Positions 11,406 to 24,262 are shown, counted from the first letter of the stretch. The stretch: 64,000 nucleotides of DNA from Neoarius graeffei (GCF_027579695.1 NC_083587.1:51949021-52013020), one strand, 5' to 3'. The notes: generated by a model not told the origin, from the letters alone. Numbers and translations: made by a program.

Positions 11406-13699
11406 AGCATGAAGACAGTTTAAGCCATTCTGCAGGAAAACACCCAAGTCAAACTGCTGTCGAGCAGTCAGTCGCAGACCTGACTGCTGAAGGAAATGGT
11501 CAGGCTGAGACGGAGGAGAGTGAAGACCCATCCATCACTGGGATTTCTCTCAGCAAAACTCCCATCATGAAAAAGAAGCCTGAACCCAAAAGAATAGCCG
11601 TGTCTCTCAAGGGGGCAGAAGAGAGCGATTCGTTAATTGAAAGTGAAGGGGATCCAGAGTCAATGGAAGCATCTATTACAGCAGATATGACACACCCAAT
11701 TCTTAGTGATTCCACAAAACCTGGCGTGTTTGTCAGCATTCCCAGTGCACTTCCTGCAGAGCAAAAGAAGCCAGTTGTGAACCCTGCTACAGTCCTTCCT
11801 GCTGGCCTTGCCCAGGTTCTGTCAGCCTTGCAGGCCCAGCAGAGTGCTCAGGCTCAGCTCCTGATTCCAGTGAGCAGTATTCCAACCTACAATGCGGCCA
11901 TGGACACAAATTCACTGTTGGTGAGCACATACAAGAAGTTCCCGTACCCATCTGTGTCGGAGATTATGGGCCTGGCAACCCAGACCAAGTTCTCAGAGGA
12001 GCAGATAAAGATCTGGTTCTCTGCTCAGCGTTTGAAGCATGGTGTGAGCTGGACACCAGAGGAAGTTGAAGAGGCTCGAAGGAAGCAGTTTAATGGCACG
12101 GTCCACACAGTGCCTCAGACCATTACAGTCATTCCAGCTCACCATCTGTCTGCCACCAATGGGCTCCAGTCGATCCTTCAGACTTGCCAAATTGTGGGAC
12201 AGCCAGGCCTTGTTCTGACACAGGTTGGCACCACAAACAGCTTGCCAGGTACCACCCCGATCACTCTGACTGTTGCAGGAATGCCAAGTCAGAACCAGGC
12301 ATCCAAGATCACAACTAGTCAGACCAGCTCTGCTGTTAGTGAAACAAAAAGAGCCACGACGGTCCAGCCACCATCGCTGACTCCTCAGGAGAGCTCTGCA
12401 CTCAGCGCAGATCACTTTGGCCTGCGCCCGAAGAAGTCGAAGGAACAGTTGGCTGAGCTGAAAGCTAGCTACATGAAAAACCACTTTGCCAGTGATGCCG
12501 AAATTGCCAGGCTGATGAAGTTGACCAACCTTACCAAAGGTGAGATCAAGAAGTGGTTCAGCGATACCCGCTATAACCAGCGCAATTCCAAAAACAACCA
12601 CTTCAGTATACCCCATGAGAGCTCCCGGGCCAACAACAGTAATGCCACCATTGTTATTGACTCCAGTGATGAGACCCCTCAATCTCCAACACCATCGCCT
12701 GTCAAAGAGAAGGAGACGCGCAAGACCTGGAACCCGTTTCCGGACTTCACTCTGCAGAAGTTTAAGGAGAAGACTCCAGAGCAGTTGGTGATTCTAGAGG
12801 AAAGCTATCAAAAATGTGACACCCCCACAGATGAAGAACTGAGTCGCCTGAGGGCTGAAACAAAGCTCACCAGGCGGGAGATAGATGCTTGGTTCACAGA
12901 GAAGAGGAAAACTCCCGTCACAGAGTCGTCTGAACAAAAGACTGATGAGATGGATGGTAAGCCCTCCTATAGTAAAGGTTACCAGAGTCCACCTGGAGTA
13001 AAAAAGTTGCCCAAGGAAAAGATCACAAAGAAAACTCCAGAACAACTTCATGTCCTCAAGAGTGCCTTTGTACGCACTCAGTGGCCATCTGCTGAGGAAT
13101 ACGACCAGCTAGCTGAGGAAAGTGGGCTACCCCGGTCTTACATCGTCAACTGGTTTGGGGATACCAGGTATGCTTGGAAGAACGGTAATCTTAAGTGGTA
13201 CTTCTATTACCAGAGTGGCAACTTGGAGGGTCTGAATGGCAGCAAGGGCAGGAAACGGAGGATTCGGAACCGTGGCTGGGGGAGGTCCCGCAGCAGGAGA
13301 GCCAAAAAATCCACAGGTTCAGAGAAGTCTCCACCAATGAAGTTCAAGACTGGGAAAGAGTTTCTTAAGGAATACTACTTGAAGCACAAGTTTTTGAACG
13401 AGCAAGATCTGGATGAGCTGGTAGCCAAGTCAAACATGAGTTACGAACAGGTCAGGGAGTGGTTTGCAGAAGTCGGCAGGAAGGTGGATATGGGTGCAGA
13501 TCCTTTTGAAGATAACACAGGTAATGAGCAAGAAGAGGAGGAGTCAGAGGGCGAGACTGATATGGCAGCCGAAGAGCAAGGACCCTCAGCCCCCGGTGAT
13601 GACGACGATGACGAGGATGATGAGGATACTGACGATAGTGATTCCTGGGAGCCCCCACAAAGTGTTCGAAAAACCTTGTCAGGGTCTGAGGAACACTGA
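11406..13699 (+). CDS. zhx1: zhx1 main coding exon: multi-homeodomain transcription repressor
   Basis: ZHX1 is a nuclear homeodomain protein that forms homo- and heterodimers with ZHX2/3 and binds NF-Y. The exon begins after TATTCTCAG with two bases that complete a Glu codon, exactly in phase with the exon ending at 10085, giving a protein of 817 residues. Five homeodomain-like segments follow: about 219-278 (QIKIWFSAQRLKHGVSW), 392-455 (EIKKWFSDTRY), 498-560 (EIDAWFTEKRK), 592-655 (YIVNWFGDTRYAWKNG) and 696-755 (QVREWFAEVGRK). An Arg-rich likely nuclear signal (GRKRRIRNRGWGRSRSRR) lies between the last two. A Glu/Asp tail ends near DDSDSWEPP. Phrases such as ILQTCQIVGQPGLVLTQV and synteny with atad2 point to ZHX1 rather than ZHX2/3. 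The two N-terminal C2H2 fingers of the family are absent. The frame also runs open upstream of the acceptor; an ATG at 11297 is inside MITE sequence and is not the start. Confidence 0.93.
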
Positions 13700-15000
13700 T
13701 TCATCAGCTCATTTGCCTTCAGAAATAATCGAGGTTTTGAAAAAGAGAGACCGAGGATCCAGTTCCACCATATTGACTAACCAATCCTGCTTGCACCGCT
13801 TTTACATTTCCCACTTTCTTATTCAAGCTTAATGTTGGTGTTTTGGTTTATGAAATTTGCAGACACGAATTGAAGGACTGGTTCTGTCGAATTTAAGATC
13901 TTGTACACAAACACAAGGTATCGCTCATCTCTGTTCATCGATGAACAGTGTTGCACACAAAATGAAGAATCTTGGCCCAGCTAGTCTGTACCTTCAAATG
14001 TGCAATTTGACTATAATTTAAAAAAGATGACGTTTTATTTCAGGATATGGGCAGAATTTTATTTTAATTTTTTTTTTTTTTTTAAGAAAAATAAAATGAT
14101 CCTCCCTTTGCCACAAGGAGGATCCATGGTGCCAAAGTTCCTTTTTGCTGAATGTTACGGTTCCCTGTTTTATGAAAAACAGTTAATCAAGAAAACGTGT
14201 GTATGTATCTAGAGAGAGTAAGAGAGACATGCACAAAAAAGAAAAGAAATCGGGCAGTTTTTGTTAGTGTTTAAAAAACCCTGCCTCTCAAGCCATCCAA
14301 TGGCATCAAGTATAAAAACATTTAATGTTTGAGACCTGTTGGAATTTACTCTACAATAGTAGTAGGTGAATCATATTCCGCTTCACTTAACGATCTACTG
14401 AGTGTAATCTGAAAACGAATACAGCACAACCAGTGAAGATCTGCAGCCTTGATGACCAGGAGGTGCTCTGGCATCATGTGGATCAACTTTCCTCGGATTT
14501 TGAGTTTCTCCTTGGGAGTCTGAGATGATGAACAGCTGCAGGAGACTGTTAGTGGACTGTTCTCAGTGCCTGTACAAAGGAGTGGGACTGTGTGGGGTTT
14601 TTTTTTTTTCCTTTCTTCTCCCCCCTTCTTGCACCGTTTCAACCGGACTCTTTAAAAAAGCACTTTTTTGGGGGTTTGCTGTTTCTTAACAAATGGTTGT
14701 TAGTATTTCCCATATGTACCTGAAGCTTAACCCTTATGTTCTGTTTGACTGCTTTAAAATTTCTAAGTTGAAAATTGAACTGATCTCCCTGTTGCCTTGG
14801 TTTCTCTAATCAAGCCTTTTTTTTAATATATAAATACTTCTATTCCATAATTCTATTCAGGTCTCTTAAGCATGGGAAGCACTTGTGGCTTTTAAAGTGT
14901 TTGTCAGATTATTATTATCCCCTTCGGACACAAAATGCTATGGAACTTCATGTGTAAAATTATACACATTATGTCTGAAGGGATTTTTATATATAATATA

Positions 15001-15346
15001 TAGGGTGGTGTAGTGGTTAGCACTGTCGCCTCGCAGCAAGAAGGTTCTGGGTTCGAGCTCAGGGGCCTTTCTATGTGGAGTTTGCATGTTCTCCCCGTGT
15101 CTGCGTGGGTTTCCTCCGGGTGCTCCGGTTTCCCCCACAGTCCAAAGACATGCAGGTTAGGTTAACTGGTGACTCTAAATTGACCGTGAGTGTGAATGGT
15201 TGGTTGTCTCTATGTGTCAGCCCTGCGATGATTTGTCCAGGGTGTACCCCGCCTTTCGCCCGTAGTCAGCTGGGATAGGCTCCAGCTTGCCTGCGACCCT
15301 GTAGGACAGGATAAGCGGCTACGGATAATGAGACGAGATGAAATAT
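15001..15346 (+). repeat. SINE S1, copy 2 (inside zhx1 3'UTR)
   Basis: Lacks the first few bases of the head and has internal deletions around the GGTTCGAGC box and the GATGA region, but keeps the tail GGATAAGCGGCTACGGATAA. Confidence 0.88.
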
Positions 15347-16461
15347 CAAACCTCATGATTTTTGGTTCCTTCATTTCTTCCCTGGACAGATGGGAGGGGT
15401 TTAAATGCCCACATGCATAAAGTTTGATTATATTTCTAATATGTATTTATGACACGTCCTTTTGCAAAAATGGATTGTTTTGCAATGTAAAAAATCAAAA
15501 TTCCTTGCTACTGTCAACAGAACATGAGGGTTAATGGAGAAAGGGGGCTTTGCTTCACGTTTGAAACCTTAAGGGATCCGTTATATAGATAATGGCCCTA
15601 TTTTTTAATAATAACTAATATTTGTGGTCAGATGGATTTTCTGTGAGAAGGACAGGAATGATTTCTATACCCTGGATGTGTTTTTAAACTGTCCCCTCTT
15701 ATAATATTGCATGCTGCAGCTGTTGAGAGGATGGGGGGGAGGATTTGCTCATTTTGTACATAAGTTTTATGGTTACATTTTATAAGTCGTTTTACGCAAT
15801 TTTATAAGTTTGTATTTATGATTATTATGACATCCCTCCTTGGCCCAAGTGGAGTGCTTGTATGGTGACCCTTTTTGTGTGCTCTGATTGTTGGTGTGAT
15901 TTTTTTTTTTTTTTTAGATGAGTTTTGCTTAAAACTCCTCTCGAATTGTTCTCTCATTGGTGAACATTATTGCCTGGTGTCCTCCATGTGATTCTGCACT
16001 TGTAGTGTGTTTATAGACAAGAAATACACAATTATAAGTATTGTCTGAAAAATCACCCACTTTTCTGCAAAATATCCATAAAAACAACAAAAAAAGAAGC
16101 AAAATCTTTCATCTAGATGTTAAAATGATGCCTATGCTTTTTTTCTTCCTTGAATGTGTTGTGTGAAGTGCAGCAGTCCGTCTGCTGCCTCTGTCCATCT
16201 GTCACTAGTCATGTTAACAGCAGTACATCTCCACATGATCAACTAGAATCACTGTAAGGCTCATTTAGGTCCACGAATACGATCGGGCACCATCATGGAG
16301 GTAACTTGTGAAATCATACCGAGCCTTAACATTGAATCGGTGGCAGAAGCTTTATTTTCCAGAGCCATACGCCTTGTGCAATGCTTTTAATTTAAAACTG
16401 TTTTAATAGGCTGTGGCTTGATTTAGACAGAAGATATATTTTCTACTTGTTTGAGGACAAC

Positions 16462-16467
16462 AATAAA
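16462..16467 (+). promoter_or_regulatory. zhx1: zhx1 polyadenylation signal (AATAAA)
   Basis: A canonical hexamer followed by a T/G-rich stretch (GTATGTGTGTTATTTTCC), at the end of the continuous zhx1 3' tail. Confidence 0.5.
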
Positions 16468-16485
16468 TTTAGATGAAAACCAGTA

Positions 16486-17220
16486 TGTGTGTTATTTTCC
16501 ACCCTGGGCTTGGGTGGTATCATGGTGGTACGGTATACTGGGGTATTGAGGGACCCTGATGGTATGATATTCAACACTGTTAAAAAGACGCTTCTCTTTC
16601 TGTTGCTGTACAGAGGTCAGTGTACTGGTGAGAAATGGGCTGATTTACGTGGTTTGTTCTGTGACCGTAAAGAAGTGGAGTGGTGTTGGGTGGTCTCCAT
16701 GTTTCCCTTGTGCTCCACTTCCACACTTGTGACCTTTTTTTTTTTTTTAAACTTGTGAACAATTCTGGAGTTTACAGTAGTGGCTCCCAACCACCGGGCC
16801 ACATAGAAAGGAGAAATTAATTTATTTTTATTTTTAAAATTGGTAAAATGAAATGGTGCGCCCCCCATTAAATCCATACCAGATTATTATAGTGTAATAA
16901 TTACAGTAGGTTAGCATAAGCCATGACAGGCTTTGTGGAAAGAAGCAATACACATGGAGTCGAGGGGAAAAAAAAAAGCTTAGTGTCAGAGATATCTTTA
17001 TAGGCGCAGACCAATTTTAAAATCAATGGAACATCTGCATTTAAGTGAACAAATGTGTTCTTCGACACAAGTAGGTTAAAATTCTGTAACAGGAACAAAC
17101 TTCTCACAGATATTCCTTAACATTATATATAACGATAAATGGTTAAACAACAACAATCCTTTCCATGTTTTATTCTTTAACTTATCACACCTTAATCATA
17201 TTAAATCCTATTAGTATTCA
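16486..17220. other. Intergenic, nothing recognised
   Basis: A/T-rich sequence after the zhx1 polyA site with poly-T/poly-A runs. No supported gene or repeat family seen. Confidence 0.4.
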
Positions 17221-17223
17221 GTA

Positions 17224-17590
17224 GGGGCGGCACGGTGGTGTAGTGGTTAGCGCTGTCGCCTCACAGCAGGAAGGTCCGGGTTCGGGCCCTGTGGCCGGTG
17301 AGGGCCTTTCTGTGCGGAGTTTGCATGTTCTCCCCGTGGGTTTCCTCCGGGTGCTCCGGTTTCCCCCCACAGTCCAAAGACATGCAGGTTAGGTTAACTG
17401 GTGACTCTAAATTGACCGTAGGTGTGAATGTGAGTGTGAATGGTTGTCTGTGTCTATGTGTCAGCCCTGTGATGACCTGGCGACTTGTCCAGGGTGTACC
17501 CCGCCTTTCGCCCGTAGTCAGCTGGGATAGGCTCCAGCTTGCCTGCGACCCTGTAGGACAGGATAAAGCGGCTAGAGATGATATGAGAAT
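17224..17590 (+). repeat. SINE S1, copy 3
   Basis: Nearly full length, flanked by the target duplication AGTATTCAGTAG (before 17224 and at about 17592-17603). Confidence 0.9.
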
Positions 17591-17603
17591 GAGTATTCAG
17601 TAG

Positions 17604-17790
17604 ATGGGGTGGTTAGCGCTGTCACCTCACAGTAAGAAGGTCCTGGGTTCGAGCCTGGGGGCCTTTCTGTGTGGCGTTTGCATGTTCTTCCTGTGTCTGC
17701 ATGGGTTTCCTCTGGGTGCTCTGCTTCCCCCCCACACAGTCTTAAGACATGCAGTTAGGGTAACTGGTTACTCTAAATTGCACATAGAGG
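17604..17790 (+). repeat. SINE S1, copy 4 (older, truncated)
   Basis: Diverged head and first half only (GGTTAGCGCTGTCACCTCAC to TAACTGGTTACTCTAAATTG). Copy 3 inserted immediately in front of it. Confidence 0.75.
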
Positions 17791-18048
17791 ACTTTCACTG
17801 GCATCATGGATTTTTGTTTATTATATAGCGTCCACCGTATGGCCGAGCAAACAGACAACCATAGCCATGACAGGTACTGAAGAAAATCGAGAGGACTGTG
17901 GTCAGTACAATCTCTCTGAAACAATAAAAAATGTATTTTATACCAGCAAATCACGTTACATCCAAAAGCTGAAACATGCAGGCATCACAGATCCATATAA
18001 CTGACCTACAAATACATTTATTTATTCTGCCCAGTGCGCTCTCCCGCA

Positions 18049-18050
<2 letters not shown>

Positions 18051-18090
<40 letters not shown>
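18051..18090 (+). repeat. (CT)n microsatellite
   Basis: About 20 uninterrupted CT units. Confidence 0.95.
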
Positions 18091-18098
<8 letters not shown>

Positions 18099-18922
18099 GT
18101 GTAATGTGGCAAAAATAAAGTCTTCCTCTTTTCCTCTTCTCAATTTTCCTACAAATGTACTTATTCCACTTGAAAAGTGTTCAGCAAACCAGCTACCGGA
18201 TTTGGGACACTACGCCATCCTGAACTATTTAGTATTTGGGACTTCTAAATACACCAGAGATGCTAAAAGCTTGCAAAAGTACAGATGCCTATCAATATTT
18301 CGAGGCAGGTTTTGTGCATGCCAGAATGTTATGGGAAATTCCTGATAAAGAAAAATACCTTATTATGACAAAGGTGAGCTCAAACATGGACTTGTAATAG
18401 TCATAAACAAGCTAGGGCCAAGATCTAGCATATTTTATGGTGTTTGGCCTCGTCTACATTATCAGTACATAACAAACATGCTGCTAGATGAGCCAAGCAT
18501 GAAGTCTAATAAATTGTGTCCAAAGCCCACATCCAGACATACATTTTAATATTGCACAGAGCCTTCGTACTAACCTGATGTAAAATGTTCTCCACACACA
18601 CAGGAATAATTTGTCTTCCTGTTTAACTGCAACTTGCCATTTTTCCTCGTCTTTCTGGGTTTGCCAGGAAGCGGTGAAAAGTTAAACCAGGCTCATCTCC
18701 ACATCTGTTATTACATCCAAAAACACTACAGGTCTCTGGCATTGTTCTTTTAGGTGTAACTTCAAGTTTATTTGTAGATGTTTACTGAATTAGGCTTACA
18801 ATCACTCGCATACACTTCTGCCGGTCGCTGTCGAACACAAAACTTTCCAGGAGCTATGGCCACACAAACAAATTCACAGTTGCGATGACGTTATGTGAAA
18901 GTTCTCTATAGGTGTGAATATA

Positions 18923-20415
18923 CTAGTACATCTCAAAAAATTAGAATACCATGAAAAAGTTCTTTTTTTTGCATAATTTAATTCAAAAAGGTAAACTTTC
19001 ATATATTCTATATTCATTACATGTAAAGTGAAATATTTAAAGCCTTTTTTTGTTTTAATTTTGATGATTATGGCTTATAGCTCATGAAAATCAGAAATCC
19101 AGTATGTTAAATTATTAGAATATTCCCTAAGATCAATCAAAAAAAGGATTTACAATACAGAAATGTCCAACTTCTGAAAAGTATATTCATTTATACACTC
19201 AATACTTGGTTGGGGCTCCTTTACCATGAATTACTGTATCAATGCGGTGTGGCATGGAGGTGATCAGTCTGTGGCACTGCTGAGGTGTTATTGAAGCCCA
19301 GGTTGCTTTGATAGTGGCCTTCAGTGTATCTGTATTTTTGGGTCGGGTGTTTCTCATCTTCCTCTTGACAATATCCCATAGATTCTCTATGGGGTTCAGG
19401 TCAGGCAAGTTGGCTGGCCAATCAAACAAAGTAATATCATGGTCAGCAAACCATTTGGTAGTAGTTTTGGCACTGTGGGTAGGTGCTAAGTCCTGCTGGA
19501 AAAGGAAATCAGCATCTCCAAAAAGCTCGTCAGCAAATGGAAGCATGAAGTGCTCTAAAATCTCCTGGTAGATGGCTGTGTTGACTTTGGACTTGATAAA
19601 ATACAGTGGACCAACACCAGCAGATGACATGGCACCCCAAATCATCACAGACTGTGGAAACTTCACACTGGGCTTCAAATACCTTGGATTCTGTGCCTCT
19701 CCACTCTTCCTCCAGACTCTAGAACCGTGATTTCCAAATTAAATGCAAAATGTACTTTCATCTGAAAAGAGGACTTTGGACCACTGAGCAACAGTCCATT
19801 TCTTTCTCTCCTTAGCCCAGATAAGACACTTCTGACATTGTCTCTGGCTCAGGAGTAGCTTGATATTAGGAATGCGAAAGTTGTATCCCCTTTCTTGAAG
19901 ATGTCTGTTCGTGATGGGTCTTGATACACTGACACCAGCCTCAGTCCACTCCTTGTGAAGCTCTCCCAAGTTCCTGAATCAACTTTTCTTGACAATCCTC
20001 TCAAGACTGCGGCCATCCCTGTTGCTCGTGCACCTTTTCCAGCCACCCTTTTCAGCAATGACCTTTTGTGGCTTACCCTCCTTGTGGAGGGCATCAGTGA
20101 TCATCTTCTGGACAACAGTCAAGTCAGCAGTCTTCCCCATGATTGTGGTTGTGTGTACTGAACTAGACCGAGAGATACACTGTGTTCATACTGTTTTACT
20201 CAAACTCTAAATGAAATATTCTAATATTTTGAGATGGGTTTTTTTTATGTTTTTGTACTGTATGCCATACTGATTAAAATTAAAATAGAAAAATGCTTGA
20301 AACATTTTAGTTTATGTGTAATGAGTCTATAATATATAACATTTTCACTTTCTTAAATAACTGATGGAAAATATTGAACTTTTTCACAATATTCTAATTT
20401 TTTGAGATGCACTAG
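18923..20415 (-). mobile_element. Tc1/mariner element B
   Basis: Termini CTAGTACATCTCAAAAAATT and its complement (one mismatch), flanked by TA at 18921-18922 and 20416-20417. Encodes a minus-strand transposase with disruptions. Confidence 0.92.
19199..20140 (-). pseudogene. Tc1-type transposase of element B
   Basis: Begins MGKTADLTVVQKMITDALHK (ATG at 20140). Then a GRPR-like linker region, LLSQRQCQKCLIWAKERKKW, VLFSDESTFCI, VMIWGAMSSAGVGPLYF, FLFQQDLAPTHSAK (second catalytic Asp) and LPDLNPIENLWDIVK (catalytic Glu). In-frame stops after KKS and after STFCI break the enzyme. The frame is otherwise nearly colinear, so the copy is fairly young. Confidence 0.9.
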
Positions 20416-20967
20416 TATGTGTGAGTGGCTGTTTGTCTGGCGAAGGTGCGGCAGGCCTAGCAAGCCAGTGGTAGATGAAGTGTGCTTATGATAGATGCGG
20501 ACAGCCTCCTAAGGGGCTCGCAACTGACAGGCCAGTTGGCCTACAGTGTGGTGAGAAAAAAAAATAGTATTTAATAGATAACTGGTAGGGTGACCCTTCA
20601 AAATGGAGCTACAAGAGCTAGGACTTGAAACCTTTACTTAGGAAATAGGACGCCACTCGTTACATCACCGGAAGCCACCAATACATGGCACATACGTAAT
20701 ATACCAGTGATGAGACATTTCCATGCCAGCCAGAGTTTTCCACAAAGCTGGGGCCAGATGTGGTGTTACCAGTTACATGGGCTGTAATCACCATGAATAG
20801 TGCTGCTCTATACACTTTTTAGATTAAAGCTTGGTTCTTGCTACCATTATCAACTATTACAGTGACAAATCTGACCAAATTTGCAGGGCAGAACAAGACA
20901 CGATCTATTGACGTGACGTCGTCATGATGCAGTGAGCAAGCGTGCTGCCATTTTGGATAGAAACAAA

Positions 20968-21457
20968 GGCTGCATCTGAATTCTCAGTACAGTATGTACT
21001 AATGATCGTTAAGTACCTGCTACCTGACCGTAACTGTAGTACGATCTATGATTAAGCGAGTGAGTAGTAAGGACACAATTTGGACATATTCCACTGCCAT
21101 CTTACCTGTCCTCTGGCCCAGATGTTCACAGAGAATGTATGCCCATGTATGTTGCAAAATAAAAAACAAAGTATTTCCGCAATGATGGAAATATTTAACC
21201 AATTCCTGATATACTTGTACACCGCTGCAACAACTGGCTTCGCTTCAGACAGCATTGTTTTGGTGGTGGTGTTTTTTTCTGTTATTCGGAGGCTCCAGCT
21301 GAATTATGGTGTGGTGTGGTACGTTTACATACTAGGAATGCTGTAGATCATCCAGATACCGTTCGACTACTATTAAACGCCTACTGAATATTCAGACGGC
21401 CTACGTAGTGCTTTTGGCGTACTGATAGTGTGGAAGTATGCGTATTCAGATGCAGCC
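20968..21457. mobile_element. MITE with GGCTGCATCTGAAT termini
   Basis: Inverted termini GGCTGCATCTGAATTC and ATTCAGATGCAGCC bound a 490-bp A/T-rich unit with no coding potential. Confidence 0.65.
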
Positions 21458-21483
21458 AAACAGTGGATGGATTGTGTGATTTA

Positions 21484-22400
21484 CACTACCGTTCAAAAGT
21501 TTGGGGTCACTTTGAAATTTCCTTATTTTTGAAAGAAAAGCACTGTTCTTTTCAATGAAGATCACTTTAAACTAATCAGAAATACACTCTATACATTGCT
21601 AATGGGCGGCACGGTGGTGTAGTGGTTAGCGTTGTCGCCTTGCAGAAAGAAGGTCCGGGTTCGAGCCCCGTGGCCGGCGAGGGCCTTTCTGTGTGGAGTT
21701 TGCATGTTCTCCCCGTGTCCGCGTGGGTTTCCTCCGGGTGCTCCGGTTTCCCCCACAGTCCAAAGACATGCAGGTTAGGTTAACTGGTGACTCTAAATTG
21801 ACCGAAGGTGTGAATTTGAGTGTGAATGGTTGTCTGTGTCCATGTGTCAGCCCTGTGATGACCTGGCGACTTGTCCAGGGTGTACCCCGCCTTTCGCCCG
21901 TAGTCAGCTGGGATAGGATCCAGCTTGCCTGCGACCCTGTAGAACAGGATAAAGCGGCTACAGATAATGAGATGAGATGAGACATTGCTAATGTGGTAAA
22001 TGACTATTCTAGCTGCAAATGTGTGGTTTTTGGTGCAATATCTCCATAGGTGTATAGAGGCCCATTTCCAGCAACTCTCACTCCAGTGTTCTAATGGTAC
22101 AATGTGTTTGCTCATTGCCTCAGAAGGCTAATGGATGATTAGAAAACCCTTGTACAATCATGTTAGCACAGCTGAAAACAGTTGAGCTCTTTAGAGAAGC
22201 TATAAAACTGACCTTCCTTTGAGCAGATTGAGTTTCTGGAGCATCACATTTGTGGGGTCGATTAAATGCTCAAAATGGCCAGAAAAATGTCTTGACTATA
22301 TTTTCTATTCATTTTACAACTTATGGTGGTAAATAAAAGTATGACTTTTCATGGAAAACACAAAATTGTCTGGGTGACCCCAAACTTTTGAACGGTAGTG
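21484..22400. mobile_element. MITE family M1, copy 4 (split by SINE)
   Basis: Both M1 termini and flanking TA are present. A SINE S1 copy sits inside at 21605-21981. Confidence 0.9.
21605..21981 (+). repeat. SINE S1, copy 5 (inserted in MITE M1)
   Basis: Full length. The MITE sequence ACATTGCTAATG is duplicated on both sides, which defines a 12-bp target duplication and dates the SINE after the MITE. Confidence 0.93.
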
Positions 22401-22454
22401 TATAATGTAAAAGTTCACAAAAACTATGGTAAGTTAAGAGTTATCTTTCTACAG

Positions 22455-22811
22455 GATTCCAGCTGCATCAGTTGATCCTTGGAGGAGGAACAGGTGGATT
22501 GCAGCAATAAATTGTAAAGATTGGATCCCTCCTGCATACACGGCTATAAGTAGGTCATCATAAGTGGGTTTGTTTACAATTCAATTTAACTAGTTATCTA
22601 TTATGTCAGAAGACTCGTATGAAAGGAATGTTCAATGAATTACTGATGATAAAATTGTTTAGAGCGCGGACACAAAGTTTATGATGCTTCCTCACTGAGC
22701 GACCGCAGACCTGTGGAGAGCTTCAAGGGCATCGACACGGACACCAAGACAGGGCAAGGAAATGATTTTGGCTATGTGCTGTGTTTTGAAGCTCAGACGT
22801 GCATTTTCTGA
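22455..22811 (+). CDS. Possible two-exon THAP-like fragment
   Basis: A 95-bp segment after TTTCTACAG reads RIPAASVDPWRRNRWIAAIN then CKDWIPPAYTAI and ends at ATAA|GTAGGT (22549). This is the middle of a THAP zinc-binding domain (R-R-x-x-W-I-x-A-I, K-D-W-x-P). A phase-compatible second segment starts after GTTTAG at 22663 and stays open to TGA at 22811 (RGHKVYDASSLSDRRPVESF, then KGIDTDTKTGQGNDFGYV). That second part does not look like the CxxH half of a THAP domain. The first exon and a start codon are not seen. It may be a decayed gene or transposon remnant. Confidence 0.3.
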
Positions 22812-23453
22812 AGAGTATGAGGTGGCAGAGAGTTAAATTTCCTCTGAACTGCCTTATTTTGGCAAAATAGCAGTAAAGGAATGAATTCTTTCATGCATGG
22901 TGTCCATGACAGTGGACAGATATTCAAACATGATTTAGTCGAAGTGTGAGATGATGAGGGTCTCGAGGAGATGCATTTTGTTTTGTTTTTTTAAACGTAA
23001 AATTCTAGGAATAGTTCTCTACACTGAAACACTTACTACAAGCTGTCAATCAGTCTGTGTGTTGGCATGGCAACAGTGTGTGTGCGCGTGCGCGCCTGCT
23101 CCTTCCTTCAGATTGTTGAGACCTGAGGTTTGGGTTATTGGACCCATTTCACCTCCTTCTCGATTAGTTTATTTCATCCTGGTAGTGTTTTTACAAGATT
23201 GCTGCTGTTCTGGTGCCAAGACCATGAGCTGAATTGTTTTGTAATATGAATATGATACATGTGTAGGTTTTTAATATGACACGGTGGTTTTTAAACAAAA
23301 TCAAACCTCCCATTCTTATTTTTTCTTCTGCGTACAAGTTTCTTTTCCACTGAGATGTGCGAGTTAAATATGAATCTAAACTGAGTTGCCAGTGGGTCTA
23401 AGTCACGCGTATTGACTGTCACTGGAATAATTTTCTAGTTTTGAATTATTGTT

Positions 23454-23824
23454 GGGGCGGCATGGTGGTGTAGTGGTTAGCACTATCGCCTCACAGCAAG
23501 AAGGTCCGGGTTCGAGCCCCGTCGCCGGCGAGGGCCTTTCTGTGTGGAGTTTGCATGTTCTCCCCGTGTCCGTGTGGGTTTCCTCCGGGTGCTCCGGTTT
23601 CCCCCACAGTCCAAAGACATGCAGGTTAGGTTAACTGGTGACTCTAAATTGACCATAGGTGTGAATGTGAGTGTGAATGGTTGTCTGTCTCTATGTGCCA
23701 CCCTGTGATGACCTGGCGACTTGTCCAGGGTGTACCCCGCCTTTCGCCCGTAGTCAGCTGGGATAGGCTCCAGCTTGCCTGCGACCCTGTAGAACAGGAT
23801 AAAGCGGCTAGAGATGATGAGATG
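23454..23824 (+). repeat. SINE S1, copy 6
   Basis: Full length, flanked by GAATTATTGTT duplications. Confidence 0.92.
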
Positions 23825-24262
23825 AATTATTGTTTATTTACAGAAAATACTTTTCCAGGTTTTGCCAGTATTCCATGGTGAAATGGCCAGAGTTATAGAA
23901 AAATGCTGATATAAAGGGAACAGCAATACCATGTGTTTATTTAGTACATCTCTGGCAACCACAGCTACCTGCATTTTACCATAAAATACACTGTACAGTT
24001 ATCTTTATTAATGTAGAGTAATATTACATATTTAATGGTGCCATAATGAAAGCAAACAGTTTGCTATTTAATTTGTTCATGTAAAAGGTCCGTCTGTTAA
24101 TTTTACAGCAAAAATCTGGCCTTTGATTTCCGTAGAATAACAAAAATCTACATGAGCAAAACATTTTGATCAGTTAGGAAATGTTGTAGAAAGGAAATGG
24201 AAACTGGTTATTTAAACCCATCCTGAACTCCGTTTCCTCCTCATGGTGCATTTGTATGCCAG

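Larger units (their letters stand above)
13700..16485 (+). other. zhx1: zhx1 3'UTR
   Basis: A long A/T-rich noncoding tail follows the stop. It carries a SINE at 15001-15346 and several T-runs. An AATAAA hexamer at 16462-16467 is the likely polyA signal; an earlier AATAAA near 14089 could give a short form. Confidence 0.6.

Noticed and set aside
11993-12682. 229-codon minus-strand open frame
   Set aside because: It is antisense to conserved homeodomain codons of zhx1 and has no family resemblance.
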